A program made the position numbers and the translations under genes. Under the pieces are notes generated by a model. The model ran no database searches. It saw only the letters and a list, made by a program, of their open reading frames with translations, and was not told the origin of the DNA. A stretch of 64,000 nt of DNA, from contig DFZA01000007.1 in assembly GCA_002382665.1 (NCBI GenBank), forward strand, positions 62,001 to 126,000, read 5' to 3'. The stretch is from Peptococcaceae bacterium UBA4068 (GTDB lineage Bacteria > Bacillota > Dehalobacteriia > UBA4068). This document shows, in pieces, positions 27,687 to 36,653 of this stretch (its first letter is position 1; every line of letters starts with the position of its first letter).

Positions 27687-28190
27687 CTAATCACCAATCT
27701 TTACATAGTAGATAGTGCCGCTTACTTCAAAAGCTTGAGTTTTTACGAGATAGGTGCGTCCGGCTTTTACATCCTGATTACCAATTTTGGGACTGGCTGT
27801 ATCACGCGCTACCTTAGAGGATATATCAAAAACAATGTTCTTTTTGGTTGGATCGGTAGCATTGACAATTTTACCGTCGGCAGTTTGTACTTGCACAGCA
27901 TAATCCACTAATCTCACATCTGTGATCGTAGCGTCAAGATAATTATTTGTCGCAACCAATTTTTGACCGACAAGGTTTTGCCGTTCTACCTCAGCACAAA
28001 GTTCAGGCGGAGCACCTGAAACAATAACTTCTGTAGTCATTTCCACATTAGGCGAAACAACCTCTGTCACTTTGTTACCGAACAACTGCCAGGCAATACC
28101 GACAATCACGACAATTACCACGATCAATGCCAGCAAATCCACAGGATTAATAATACCAAACAGTTTGCCTTTTTCATTGACTAATTTCAT
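27687..28190 (-). CDS. DUF4330 domain membrane protein
   Basis: A 167-residue protein: short cytoplasmic N-terminus (KLVNEKGKLFGIINPVDLLA, the DUF4330 opening), one membrane helix (about 19-37) and an extracytoplasmic beta-rich domain. No known activity; often co-located with wall-glycan genes. I chose ATG 28190, five bases after GGAGG; an earlier ATG at 28214 lies upstream of that ribosome site. Confidence 0.8.
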   Translation of the reverse strand: MKLVNEKGKLFGIINPVDLLALIVVIVVIVGIAWQLFGNKVTEVVSPNVEMTTEVIVSGAPPELCAEVERQNLVGQKLVATNNYLDATITDVRLVDYAVQVQTADGKIVNATDPTKKNIVFDISSKVARDTASPKIGNQDVKAGRTYLVKTQAFEVSGTIYYVKIGD

Positions 28191-28225
28191 TTTGACCTCC
28201 ATAACTTTCGACATCTATAAATTAT

Positions 28226-29368
28226 TTAAAATATACCTAATCTTTCCAGCTCTTCTTCCATTTGCCTTACGCGGTTATCCCAGGAGCAGGCTTTGCCATA
28301 CTCCTGACGCCGCAACCTTTTTGCTTGATCGTCTTCCAACAACGCCTCTTGGCATTTCGCAACAAAATCATTGCAGTTTTCGGCAATATAAACAACGTCG
28401 GCGAAATCCCGTACCTGTAAAGGCTCCTTGGTACTGACAATTGGTTTACCGGTCGCCAAGTATTCATAAAGCTTCAAGGGACTTACGTCAAGAGCCAGAC
28501 GACCTGAGCGGAATACATTAAGACAAACATCAAAGGGGCTGATAATTTCCGGCAGCTTTTCCTGCGGCTGTAATCCCAAAAATTTGATATTATCATATTT
28601 CTTTAGTTGCGAGATGTCAACTCCCGGCATAACCCGTCCGACAAAAACTATTTCCGCCTCAGGCATTGCTTCGGCTAAAGCAACGATATAATCGTAAGCG
28701 ATACATTCCTGTAGCATACCTACAAAGCCGAACACCGGTTTTTGCCGTCTTTCCGGTGGTGTAAAAGTAGCCGCCTGCATAAACAGCGGATAATTTGCAC
28801 CGTTGGCGATCATCTTAGTCCGCCGATTATATTCGATTAAGGTTCGTTCTAACCCTGCCGCCGTGCAAAATACCATATCTGCAACGCGGGCCAGATCCTC
28901 CTCCATCTTATCTACAACATCCGGATTGATCATGCCTTGATAAGCGGAATGTCGGTCAACACAATCATATATTACACCGCTATGATCAATATTAGCAATC
29001 AAATCGCAAGCCGTCGGCGTATAGCACCATAAATATGGTTTGGCAAATCCCTGTTGTTTGATTATTTTATTGATATAACGCGCCAAATGGCGCTGATTAA
29101 TGCTGTTTATCCAACGGTATTTATTGCCAAACGGCAGCACCGGCGGCGGCGCATAGACAGTAATATCTTCTTTGTCTTGAACACGCTCCCCACCTTTGCG
29201 GTAGGCAGTCAGGCGCGGCTTCGATGTTTTATCTTTTAGCGGGGCAATTAATGTAACAGGCGGGTCAATGTAGATAATTTTCGCATTACTTAAACGTCGC
29301 ATAACATTTTGCTTACGGGTCGGAAAAGGATAAAAATTGGATGTTGAAATACAGACGATTTCTCTCAT
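28226..29368 (-). CDS. glycosyltransferase (GT-B fold)
   Basis: A 380-residue glycosyltransferase with the two-Rossmann GT-B layout. The N-terminal half has VIYDCVDRHSAY, and the donor-binding half has KPVFGFVGMLQE, NIKFLGLQPQEKLPEII, then DVCLNVFRSG and SPLKLYEYLATGKPIVST with the conserved Glu. Resembles teichuronic-acid-type (TuaH-like) transferases. The sugar is unknown. Start ATG 29368 overlaps the csaB-fusion stop (ATGA), indicating translational coupling. Confidence 0.85.
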   Translation of the reverse strand: MREIVCISTSNFYPFPTRKQNVMRRLSNAKIIYIDPPVTLIAPLKDKTSKPRLTAYRKGGERVQDKEDITVYAPPPVLPFGNKYRWINSINQRHLARYINKIIKQQGFAKPYLWCYTPTACDLIANIDHSGVIYDCVDRHSAYQGMINPDVVDKMEEDLARVADMVFCTAAGLERTLIEYNRRTKMIANGANYPLFMQAATFTPPERRQKPVFGFVGMLQECIAYDYIVALAEAMPEAEIVFVGRVMPGVDISQLKKYDNIKFLGLQPQEKLPEIISPFDVCLNVFRSGRLALDVSPLKLYEYLATGKPIVSTKEPLQVRDFADVVYIAENCNDFVAKCQEALLEDDQAKRLRRQEYGKACSWDNRVRQMEEELERLGIF

Positions 29369-31560
29369 TGTGCCACCTCACCTACCAGCAAACGCTTAGC
29401 GGAATTAATATTTATCTGCTCTGATCTGCGTAATTTTTCCAAGGCTTGCTGTACCGGTATTCTGCCCTTGGCTAATACTTTGTCAATCTCGGCGCAAAGT
29501 TGTTGCGCGTTTAATGCCGTTAACGGAATACAAGCGTCGGAATCAATATCGTTGATAAAGCTGTCCACCTTAATATCATAAGATATACCGACAACCGGAG
29601 CACCGCCTACGGTAGTAAATATCAGCGAATGCAACCGCATGCCAATTACCAGGTCCATCGAGCCAAGCATACCGATCAACTCTTCTACTGCGTGCTGTTG
29701 CCCGCAAGCATAATATGGCGAATGCAAGTACTGAATAACCTGCTGCGCGGCAGCAATGTCTTTGGGCAACTCAATTGGTAAAAATACCGGCGTCAATCCA
29801 TAACAGCTATAAGCATAATCGGCGGCCAAGGCAATCGCTTGCGGATTGGTAAATGTAGACCAGTTACGCAGACAAAAACCGATCTTGGGTATATCCGCCG
29901 GAACATTTTCCCGGGCAAAAGCGGATCGCACCTGCTTGTCTGACGCCTTGCCAAGATTGATAGTTGGGTCAGCAGACAAAAATATCTGCGGTTTGTCAAC
30001 TCTCATTTGCTGCAAAACATCATAAGAAACGCTATCACGAAGCGTAATAATTTCTGTGGTTTTATTTAATATTGATGATGCCAAACGGCGGTTATAAATC
30101 TTATTGATAGGGCCAATGCCACAGCCATACATTATCACGCGACAGCCAAAACTTTTAGCAGCCATCAATGTAAAAAGATAGTAATAGAGTGAGCGAGAAG
30201 ATGTAACATCCTGGATTAAGCTGCCGCCGCCATTAATATAAATCTGCGAACGACGGAGATGACTGATAAATGATGGGATATTAAATATATAAATAGCATT
30301 GGTGCTATTATTAAGCCTTGTCCTCTTGGTGTTGCGGCTCAAAACCGTCAAAGGCATATCGCTGTCAATCTCACGCATCTGCGAAACTATCGCCTTCAGG
30401 ATCGCTTCATCCCCGGCATTACCGCGTCCGTAAGCGCCGCAGATAACAGCGCCGTAGCGTCCTTTGACCGAGCGGAAACGAATAATATCGGCATAGACCT
30501 TTTGTTGGTCAATTTTCATTCGCTCCAGTGAAAACTCTTCTCTACAACGGATAAAAAGATTTTGTGACAGTGTTCGCCGCAGCTGATCATCAACCGAGAG
30601 CTTATAAATATAATTGGCAAAAGTATCAACGTCACCGGGTTCGAAAAGTAAGCCATGCACGCCATGCTCTATCATCGAAGGAATACCGCCGACTGCACTG
30701 GCAATAGCTGCGCAATGCTCATGCGCTCCTTCTAACAGCGAATAAGGGAATGTCTCCGATAACGATGATAATACGTTAATATCAACCTCTGAGAAAAATC
30801 CCTGCATATCATATATCCAGCCGACAAAATCAACTCTGTCTGCTATATCTAACTGTTTGACCGTCTCTTTGAGTTTAGCTTCATCCTCACCGATACCGGC
30901 TATCTTCAGCCGCAGCCTGGAATTGCGCTTGTAGGCTTGCGCGAAAGCTTTCAACAATGTTGGAATATCCTTGATCGGCGTAAGCCGGGCGGCAATACCA
31001 ACTACAATATCACTATCGTCGGCAACTTGACGCGGTAACAACGTCGCATCGGTAAAATCAAGTCCGTTATAAAGAATAAATATCCTTTGGGGGTCAAAAC
31101 CGCGCTCAATCAGCTTCGTTTTCATTTTGTCCGCTACCGCCATATAGTAATCCATATTGCGTAGCGCTATGGCGTTGATCAACCCAAATGTATATTGTTT
31201 AATCGGTGAACCAAGATAGTCCAGCTGCGGATCGGAATGGACGGTAGTAATTATCGGAATATGCCGTAATTTATTGACAAAAACGCCCATCATATTGGCT
31301 TTGGCGCCGTGACAATGGATAACATCCGGTTTAAACTGATCAACTATTTTTATAGCTGTAGATATTGCGCTGAGTAAATTCCAGCTGTTTTCAGTCTCAA
31401 CAACTCGCAATCCGTTTTGTCGGGCTTCTTCGGCAAATTCGCCGCGACGGAAACTCAGCAGCAGATAATCGTTATCTTTTGCCAGCTCCCGTCCCAGCGA
31501 AATGATGTGTGTTTTAGCTCCGCCGATGTCTCCACCGCCGGCAAAGCAAAGTATCCTCAT
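29365..31560 (-). CDS. csaB: fusion: GT4 glycosyltransferase + CsaB polysaccharide pyruvyl transferase
   Basis: A 731-residue two-domain protein. Residues 1-360 are a GT4 glycosyltransferase (HCHGAKANMMG, GIAARLTPIKD, the ETFPYSLLEGAHEHCA acceptor/donor motif). Residues about 368-731 are a CsaB-type pyruvyl transferase: GAYGRGNAGDEAIL at the start, YINGGGSLIQD, MYGCGIGPI and IGMRLHSLIF near the end. CsaB adds ketal pyruvate to wall polymer, creating the ligand for SLH domains. Two SLH proteins occur in this window. Here both steps sit in one polypeptide, so glycan extension and pyruvylation may be coupled. ATG 31560. Confidence 0.92.
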   Translation of the reverse strand: MRILCFAGGGDIGGAKTHIISLGRELAKDNDYLLLSFRRGEFAEEARQNGLRVVETENSWNLLSAISTAIKIVDQFKPDVIHCHGAKANMMGVFVNKLRHIPIITTVHSDPQLDYLGSPIKQYTFGLINAIALRNMDYYMAVADKMKTKLIERGFDPQRIFILYNGLDFTDATLLPRQVADDSDIVVGIAARLTPIKDIPTLLKAFAQAYKRNSRLRLKIAGIGEDEAKLKETVKQLDIADRVDFVGWIYDMQGFFSEVDINVLSSLSETFPYSLLEGAHEHCAAIASAVGGIPSMIEHGVHGLLFEPGDVDTFANYIYKLSVDDQLRRTLSQNLFIRCREEFSLERMKIDQQKVYADIIRFRSVKGRYGAVICGAYGRGNAGDEAILKAIVSQMREIDSDMPLTVLSRNTKRTRLNNSTNAIYIFNIPSFISHLRRSQIYINGGGSLIQDVTSSRSLYYYLFTLMAAKSFGCRVIMYGCGIGPINKIYNRRLASSILNKTTEIITLRDSVSYDVLQQMRVDKPQIFLSADPTINLGKASDKQVRSAFARENVPADIPKIGFCLRNWSTFTNPQAIALAADYAYSCYGLTPVFLPIELPKDIAAAQQVIQYLHSPYYACGQQHAVEELIGMLGSMDLVIGMRLHSLIFTTVGGAPVVGISYDIKVDSFINDIDSDACIPLTALNAQQLCAEIDKVLAKGRIPVQQALEKLRRSEQININSAKRLLVGEVAQ

Positions 31561-31592
31561 TATTTACCCTGCCTTATTTATTTTATTGGTGA

Positions 31593-34577
31593 TTATATCA
31601 AACTGTAAATCATTTTCGCCGCTTCGGCGCGCGTTACCTTATTATTAGGCAAAAGCATATTCTCGTTATTTCCGTTAACTACGCCTTGCTTGACCAGCGT
31701 GCAAATATACGGCTCGGCCCATGCCGCAACGTCTTTGGTATCATCAAAGTCCAATTGCGCCTGCAGATAACCGCATTCCTGCACTCGTCCGAGTACAGTC
31801 ATCGCTTCCTGGCGGCTAATTGAGTTTTGGGGATTAAAGTAAAGGTTGCCGTTGCTGCCGCTGCCGGTAATAATACCTTCGCTGTAAACGGCCTTGACCG
31901 CATTGAGTGCCCAATTGCTGATTGCTGTCTTATCTTTAAACGGTAAGGAAATACCGGAATAATTATCGACCGATAAACCAAGCCAATTGGCAATAATCAC
32001 CGCAAACTGCTCCCGCGTCATATAACTGTTGGGCGCATATACCAAACTACCATTACTATTATAACCGGAAATTATATTTAAGTTATACAAATAATCGGCA
32101 TAACTTTGCGCCCAGTGTCCTGACATATCGCTAAACGCCGTCGTTGTTGTAGCAGTTGCCTTAATCACATATGTAGTTGTAGCAATATTGCCTGTTTTAT
32201 CCTTAGCCGTTACCCTTACCCGGTGTTGTAATCCATCGAAGGTTGGCAGTGTTGCCGTTATACTGCCGCTGCTAAATGTAAAATTAATCTCTTGACCGTC
32301 ATATGTAACGCTGATATTATTACTGCCCAACGACTGATCAATACCGTCTTTAACGGTAGCACTAAGTATATTGCCACTGACATCAAGCGTAATTGCCGGG
32401 GATACTTTATCAATATAATAACCGGATGTCGCCATAATTTGATCGATATAGATCGTACCGCCATTAGTAGAACCGGCGGTAAAATTGATTGAATCTATAG
32501 CCGTTGTGTTAGGTGGTAGCTGTATTGATATCAGTGACCAGCCGCTGAAATCAATGGTACCAGATGTAAAGGTTTTAGTCACACCGTCGACGGTTCCTGT
32601 CAAACTGATGGTTTGCCCGGAATTATCGCCGTAAAGCCAAAAATGAAACGCGTCGACAGTTGAATTAATCGTTATATCACTATCAACCGAAAAGTTGTTA
32701 TCCGAACTATAATTATAGTTTATAGCCGCACTTTGCTGGCCATATTTTACCTTGGTTTTATCTTTGTTGATACTGATAGAGCTGCCGGAAAGAATAGAAT
32801 TGCTATCTTCAAAATCTTCCAAGACAGTCATCGAGGCGTTACTGCTGCTGTTGCTGATTATCACATTAACTGTGGCAGTTTTATCACCGGCCGAAGCTGT
32901 AATAGTACCGCTGCCGGATGAAATTAAGCTACTGGCCACAAATTCGCCTTTTTCATTTATGGTACCGATACCGCCGCTGACCGACCAGTTAAAACATTTG
33001 TCATTAGCCAGTAAAAGTAGTCTATTATAGTAGGCATTAGCTTTAAGATCAATGCTAGAACCGCCTGATAACGTCAAAGCACCTGTGATTTTATCACCGC
33101 TATCCTGATTATATAGAACGATACTTTGCGGGGTTTGTACTACCGATACTGTTGCTTTACCACTACTGCTGCCGGAATTAACGTTAACAGTACCGCTGCC
33201 GGTATAATCGCCTGCCGTAAATACTCCATCTGAGCTGATATTGCCAAGATCGTCATCGGAAACTGAATAGCTGAGGTTACAGGGAACACTAACGGTATGA
33301 TAGTTTTTATCAGTAGCGGTTGTTTGATAACTTAAATTGGCACCCGTCAGCATCACTATATCGTAAGGATATAAAAACAGTTTACTAGCTGTCGATGATG
33401 CAGTAGTTTTATTTACTAAGAAGATAAAATTGGCGCAACTGCGCAGAGAACCGTCGGAAGGTTTATTAACATTAGAAATAGAGCTATAACCGGGATAATA
33501 GGCGCTGGCTGTGGTCGACCCGCCACCGTCCATGCTAACGGCTTCTACGCAACCAATTTCTTTTAGTCTGGTTGCTACTTCAATTAAGGAAGCTCCGGCG
33601 CTATAACCGCTTTGACGGCCATCTACTGTATACAATACGAGTGTACCGTCCGATTTGACACCCACTGCCGTACGCGGCGCTGTCGCCGTTGAGCTATCGC
33701 ACACTGTCGTACCATTGGTCAATAATTTAACATCGCCGCCGACTGCATATGAAACTGTATCCCAGCCGCTGGCACAACTGGTATTAATTGTTACGCTTTC
33801 ACCCGGCTGCAAAGCCAGGATTTGGTTTTTAACATTAGAATAAGGGGTATCGGCTGATGTCGCCAGAATCATTTTACCTGATTCGATATTCAGCGGCGTA
33901 CTGCTGGTCGTCACCGAATCAACCGTCGCTGTTATCGTATCGCCGATTTTCGTCGAGCCGCCGGTTACACTTAGGACCGCATATACTGTGCTGGTTGTGG
34001 TACGCGTGGTGGCGGAATAATCAGGAGTATACAACACCGCGCCCGATGCTGTGTTTACCTCTTTATTTATATGACTGATAGTAATATTGCCTTTGGCACA
34101 ATTCAAATTGATTTTGATCGCCGGCTTGCCAATAATGGCAGTACCGTTATCATAAAAACCAACCGCCCAGCGCGCGTTATCGGAACTGCGGACAACTCCG
34201 TCGGTTATCACAACGCCCATTGGTATGCCGGTTGACATATTAAAAAAGTCGCCATTGATACCGGCCACAATCGTATATCCTTGATTTTCCAAATACTCCG
34301 CAATGCTGTTAATAGTCGAACGGCCATAAAGCCTGCTGCCATAGGCGACTATCGGCAAAACTGATGAACTGTTTTGACAAACTATGTAATTTTCAGTTAT
34401 CATATCGTCTTTACTGCTACTCCAGTAGACGCCTTTATTTAATAAAGTATTAATAGAAATATCTAACGCCGAACTATCTAATTCACTACCCAGGGAAGCG
34501 GCAAATGCGCTGCTGGCGCTAATAACAACAAACAACAACGACAAAACAATGATGCGTAACCAAGTGTTTTTTTTCAT
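31593..34577 (-). CDS. SLH-anchored surface protein with phosphodiester glycosidase (NAGPA-like) domain
   Basis: A 994-residue exported protein from ATG 34577 (after GGGAG; earlier in-frame starts lack a site). Signal peptide residues 1-26 (ends SSAFA). The NAGPA-like phosphodiester glycosidase domain occupies roughly 75-390, with VAGINGDFFN, a KSDGTLVLYTVDGRQ stretch and the SMDGGGSTT motif. Bacterial-Ig-like and carbohydrate-binding-like beta domains fill the middle. Three SLH repeats span about 825-994 (MSGHWAQSYADYLYNL; then the AISNWALNAVKAVYSEG and VAAWAEPYICTLVKQG helices). It probably hydrolyses a GlcNAc-1-phosphodiester on wall polymer. It heads the operon that includes csaB, which would make its anchor. 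Confidence 0.88.
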   Translation of the reverse strand: MKKNTWLRIIVLSLLFVVISASSAFAASLGSELDSSALDISINTLLNKGVYWSSSKDDMITENYIVCQNSSSVLPIVAYGSRLYGRSTINSIAEYLENQGYTIVAGINGDFFNMSTGIPMGVVITDGVVRSSDNARWAVGFYDNGTAIIGKPAIKINLNCAKGNITISHINKEVNTASGAVLYTPDYSATTRTTTSTVYAVLSVTGGSTKIGDTITATVDSVTTSSTPLNIESGKMILATSADTPYSNVKNQILALQPGESVTINTSCASGWDTVSYAVGGDVKLLTNGTTVCDSSTATAPRTAVGVKSDGTLVLYTVDGRQSGYSAGASLIEVATRLKEIGCVEAVSMDGGGSTTASAYYPGYSSISNVNKPSDGSLRSCANFIFLVNKTTASSTASKLFLYPYDIVMLTGANLSYQTTATDKNYHTVSVPCNLSYSVSDDDLGNISSDGVFTAGDYTGSGTVNVNSGSSSGKATVSVVQTPQSIVLYNQDSGDKITGALTLSGGSSIDLKANAYYNRLLLLANDKCFNWSVSGGIGTINEKGEFVASSLISSGSGTITASAGDKTATVNVIISNSSSNASMTVLEDFEDSNSILSGSSISINKDKTKVKYGQQSAAINYNYSSDNNFSVDSDITINSTVDAFHFWLYGDNSGQTISLTGTVDGVTKTFTSGTIDFSGWSLISIQLPPNTTAIDSINFTAGSTNGGTIYIDQIMATSGYYIDKVSPAITLDVSGNILSATVKDGIDQSLGSNNISVTYDGQEINFTFSSGSITATLPTFDGLQHRVRVTAKDKTGNIATTTYVIKATATTTTAFSDMSGHWAQSYADYLYNLNIISGYNSNGSLVYAPNSYMTREQFAVIIANWLGLSVDNYSGISLPFKDKTAISNWALNAVKAVYSEGIITGSGSNGNLYFNPQNSISRQEAMTVLGRVQECGYLQAQLDFDDTKDVAAWAEPYICTLVKQGVVNGNNENMLLPNNKVTRAEAAKMIYSLI

Positions 34578-34607
34578 GATTTTCTCCCAAGTTGTTCTTA
34601 TTTCTAA

Positions 34608-34636
34608 ATTATAACATTTACCTCGAATATTGTAAA
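34608..34636 (-). promoter_or_regulatory. promoter of the SLH/csaB operon
   Basis: Minus strand: -35 TTTACA (34631-34636), 17-bp spacer, -10 TATAAT (34608-34613), 31 bp before the ATG. Confidence 0.75.
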
Positions 34637-34778
34637 GAAATGGCAAATTGAAGATGCAATACTTATCACATATTTTTATTAATCATCTTGAGTATATAAA
34701 TAAATTTTATTAGACAATACTTTAATTGCAGTCTTATACTATTATTGATAAAAATTAACGCTAGCAAGGAGAATTATT

Positions 34779-35360
34779 ATGACAGAAATTATCGACGCTC
34801 GCGGCATGGCCTGTCCTAAACCCGTTATACTCACCAAAAGAGCGCTGGCGGAAATAACGGAAGGCAGTATTGCTGTTTTAGTAGACAACCAAACTGCTGT
34901 AAACAATATCAGCGCTTTTGCCGATAGCATCGGTCTGATTGCGGATACTGAGGCCGAAGGTAACAATTTTAAAATTACTATCGAAAAAATGGCTTGTCCG
35001 TTATCAATAGAAACAAATAATGCAGAAAAAATCGTATTAATGATCAACAGCGATTTTTTCGGTAACGGCGATGAGGAATTTTCGCGTACGCTAATGCGCA
35101 ACTTTATATTTGCTTTAACCGAGGTTGATCCCAAACCGCAAACAGCTTTATTCGTTAATTCTGGTGTTAAATTCACCACAGAAGGTTCGCCGGTTTTGGA
35201 AAGCCTGCAAAAACTTGTCGATGGCGGCATGGAAATATTAACCTGCGGTTCCTGCTTGGATTTTTATCAACTTAAAGGCAAATTAGTAATAGGTGGCGTT
35301 AGCAATATGTACACTATAGCCGAAAAGCTTCTCAATGCCGATAAAGTGATAAAACTCTAA
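34779..35360 (+). CDS. yedF: selenium-metabolism protein YedF
   Basis: A 193-residue protein with an N-terminal TusA-like sulfurtransferase domain (IDARGMACPKPVILTKRAL, Cys near residue 13) and a C-terminal DsrE-like domain with LTCGSCLDFYQLKGKLVIGGVSNMY. YedF-type genes track with selenium use in anaerobes; the reaction is unknown. The selenium/molybdenum hydroxylase maturation operon at 42.6-46.2 kb fits this. ATG 34779 follows AAGGAG. Monocistronic. Confidence 0.88.
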   Translation: MTEIIDARGMACPKPVILTKRALAEITEGSIAVLVDNQTAVNNISAFADSIGLIADTEAEGNNFKITIEKMACPLSIETNNAEKIVLMINSDFFGNGDEEFSRTLMRNFIFALTEVDPKPQTALFVNSGVKFTTEGSPVLESLQKLVDGGMEILTCGSCLDFYQLKGKLVIGGVSNMYTIAEKLLNADKVIKL

Positions 35361-35376
35361 AACTAATAAACATAAC

Positions 35377-35412
35377 AAGCAGGCGGTTCATTAATAATGA
35401 GCCGCCTGCTTT
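35377..35412. terminator. bidirectional terminator, yedF / hydF
   Basis: A 16-bp stem (one G-U) with a short loop between convergent genes: AAGCAGGCGG pairs with CCGCCTGCTT. Confidence 0.85.
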
Positions 35413-35441
35413 CCATTTTGTTCCATATTTTTACCAATACA

Positions 35442-36641
35442 TCAAAAAACTGATATTTTATCCAATATTCCTGATAAATGAGCTAACACAACGCCATAAT
35501 TGGACATAGGCACACCCTGCTCTTTGGCTTTGGCTATGCGTGAAAGCACATATTTTCTGTTAAACATACAAGCGCCGCACTGGATGATCAGGTCATAAAC
35601 GCCTAAATCTTTGGGGAAATCGGTACCGCTGACAATATCAATTGTTAAACCGTTTCCGATTCGCTGGTGTAAAAATCTGGGCAGTTTTTCGCGGCCAATG
35701 TCTTCTGTCAAAGGCGCGTGGGTACAGCACTCGGCGATCAATACTTTGGATTTTTCGGTCAAGTTATCTATGGCTTTAGCACCCTCGAAATAGTAAGGAA
35801 GGTCGCCCTTATAAGCCGCAAATAACACCGAAAATGAAGTCAGCATACTTCCTTTGGGCTTCTTTTCGTAAACCGTTTTAAATACCTGAGAGTCGGTAAT
35901 AATCAGCTTAGGCGGCTCAGTCAGCGTTGACAGCGCCCGATCAATTTTATCAGTGGTGACGCTGCTGACAATGCATTTTTTGTCAAGCAAATCACGAATT
36001 GTCTGTACCTGCGGTAATATTAAACGTCCCATCGGCGCTTGGATATCCTGCGGCATCACCAATAACACCAGGTCGCCTTCGCCGACCAGATTACCTGTAA
36101 TACTGGGCATTTCAAAATCATCTGGCATCAGGCGGATCAAATTATCCTTAAGCTCGGCAATGCCTGTAATATCTTTGGCACTGACTATAATGGCATCCAA
36201 TCCTGTGTATTCTTTTACAAGCCTTTGCAGCTCTTGCAGATTAGTTAAAACATCTGCTTTACTGATCACCGCTATAACCGGTGTTTTTTTATCTTGGAAA
36301 TACTTAAACCATACTAATTCTTTGTCCATATCATTGTCGGCAAATAGCAGTACAGCAATATCTGTTTTATCAGCAGCAATTTGCGTTTTTTCCACGCGGA
36401 TTTGACCTAATTCGCCGATATCGTCAAAACCGGCAGTGTCAATTAAAACGCAAGCGCCAATGCCATGTATTTCCATAGCTTTATACACCGGGTCTGTTGT
36501 CGTACCGGGGGTACTGCTGACAATCGACACATCCTGTCCGGTAAAGGCATTGATTAGAGATGATTTGCCGCTGTTTCTTTTGCCGAAAAATCCGATATGC
36601 AAACGGTTGGCGTTGGGAGTCTCATTCAAAGTTTTAGTCAT
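35442..36641 (-). CDS. hydF: [FeFe]-hydrogenase maturation GTPase HydF
   Basis: Scaffold/GTPase on which the 2Fe subcluster is assembled before transfer to HydA. GTPase motifs: P-loop FGKRNSGKSSL, TPGTTTDPV, DTAGFDD and SKAD. C-terminal [4Fe-4S] ligands are in AECCTHAPL and IIQCGACMFNRKY. 399 residues, full length. ATG 36641 follows GAGG. Last gene of the TM1266-like/hydG/hydF operon; the third maturase hydE and the hydrogenase itself are not in this window. Confidence 0.96.
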   Translation of the reverse strand: MTKTLNETPNANRLHIGFFGKRNSGKSSLINAFTGQDVSIVSSTPGTTTDPVYKAMEIHGIGACVLIDTAGFDDIGELGQIRVEKTQIAADKTDIAVLLFADNDMDKELVWFKYFQDKKTPVIAVISKADVLTNLQELQRLVKEYTGLDAIIVSAKDITGIAELKDNLIRLMPDDFEMPSITGNLVGEGDLVLLVMPQDIQAPMGRLILPQVQTIRDLLDKKCIVSSVTTDKIDRALSTLTEPPKLIITDSQVFKTVYEKKPKGSMLTSFSVLFAAYKGDLPYYFEGAKAIDNLTEKSKVLIAECCTHAPLTEDIGREKLPRFLHQRIGNGLTIDIVSGTDFPKDLGVYDLIIQCGACMFNRKYVLSRIAKAKEQGVPMSNYGVVLAHLSGILDKISVF

Positions 36642-36653
36642 AAGTGTACCTCG

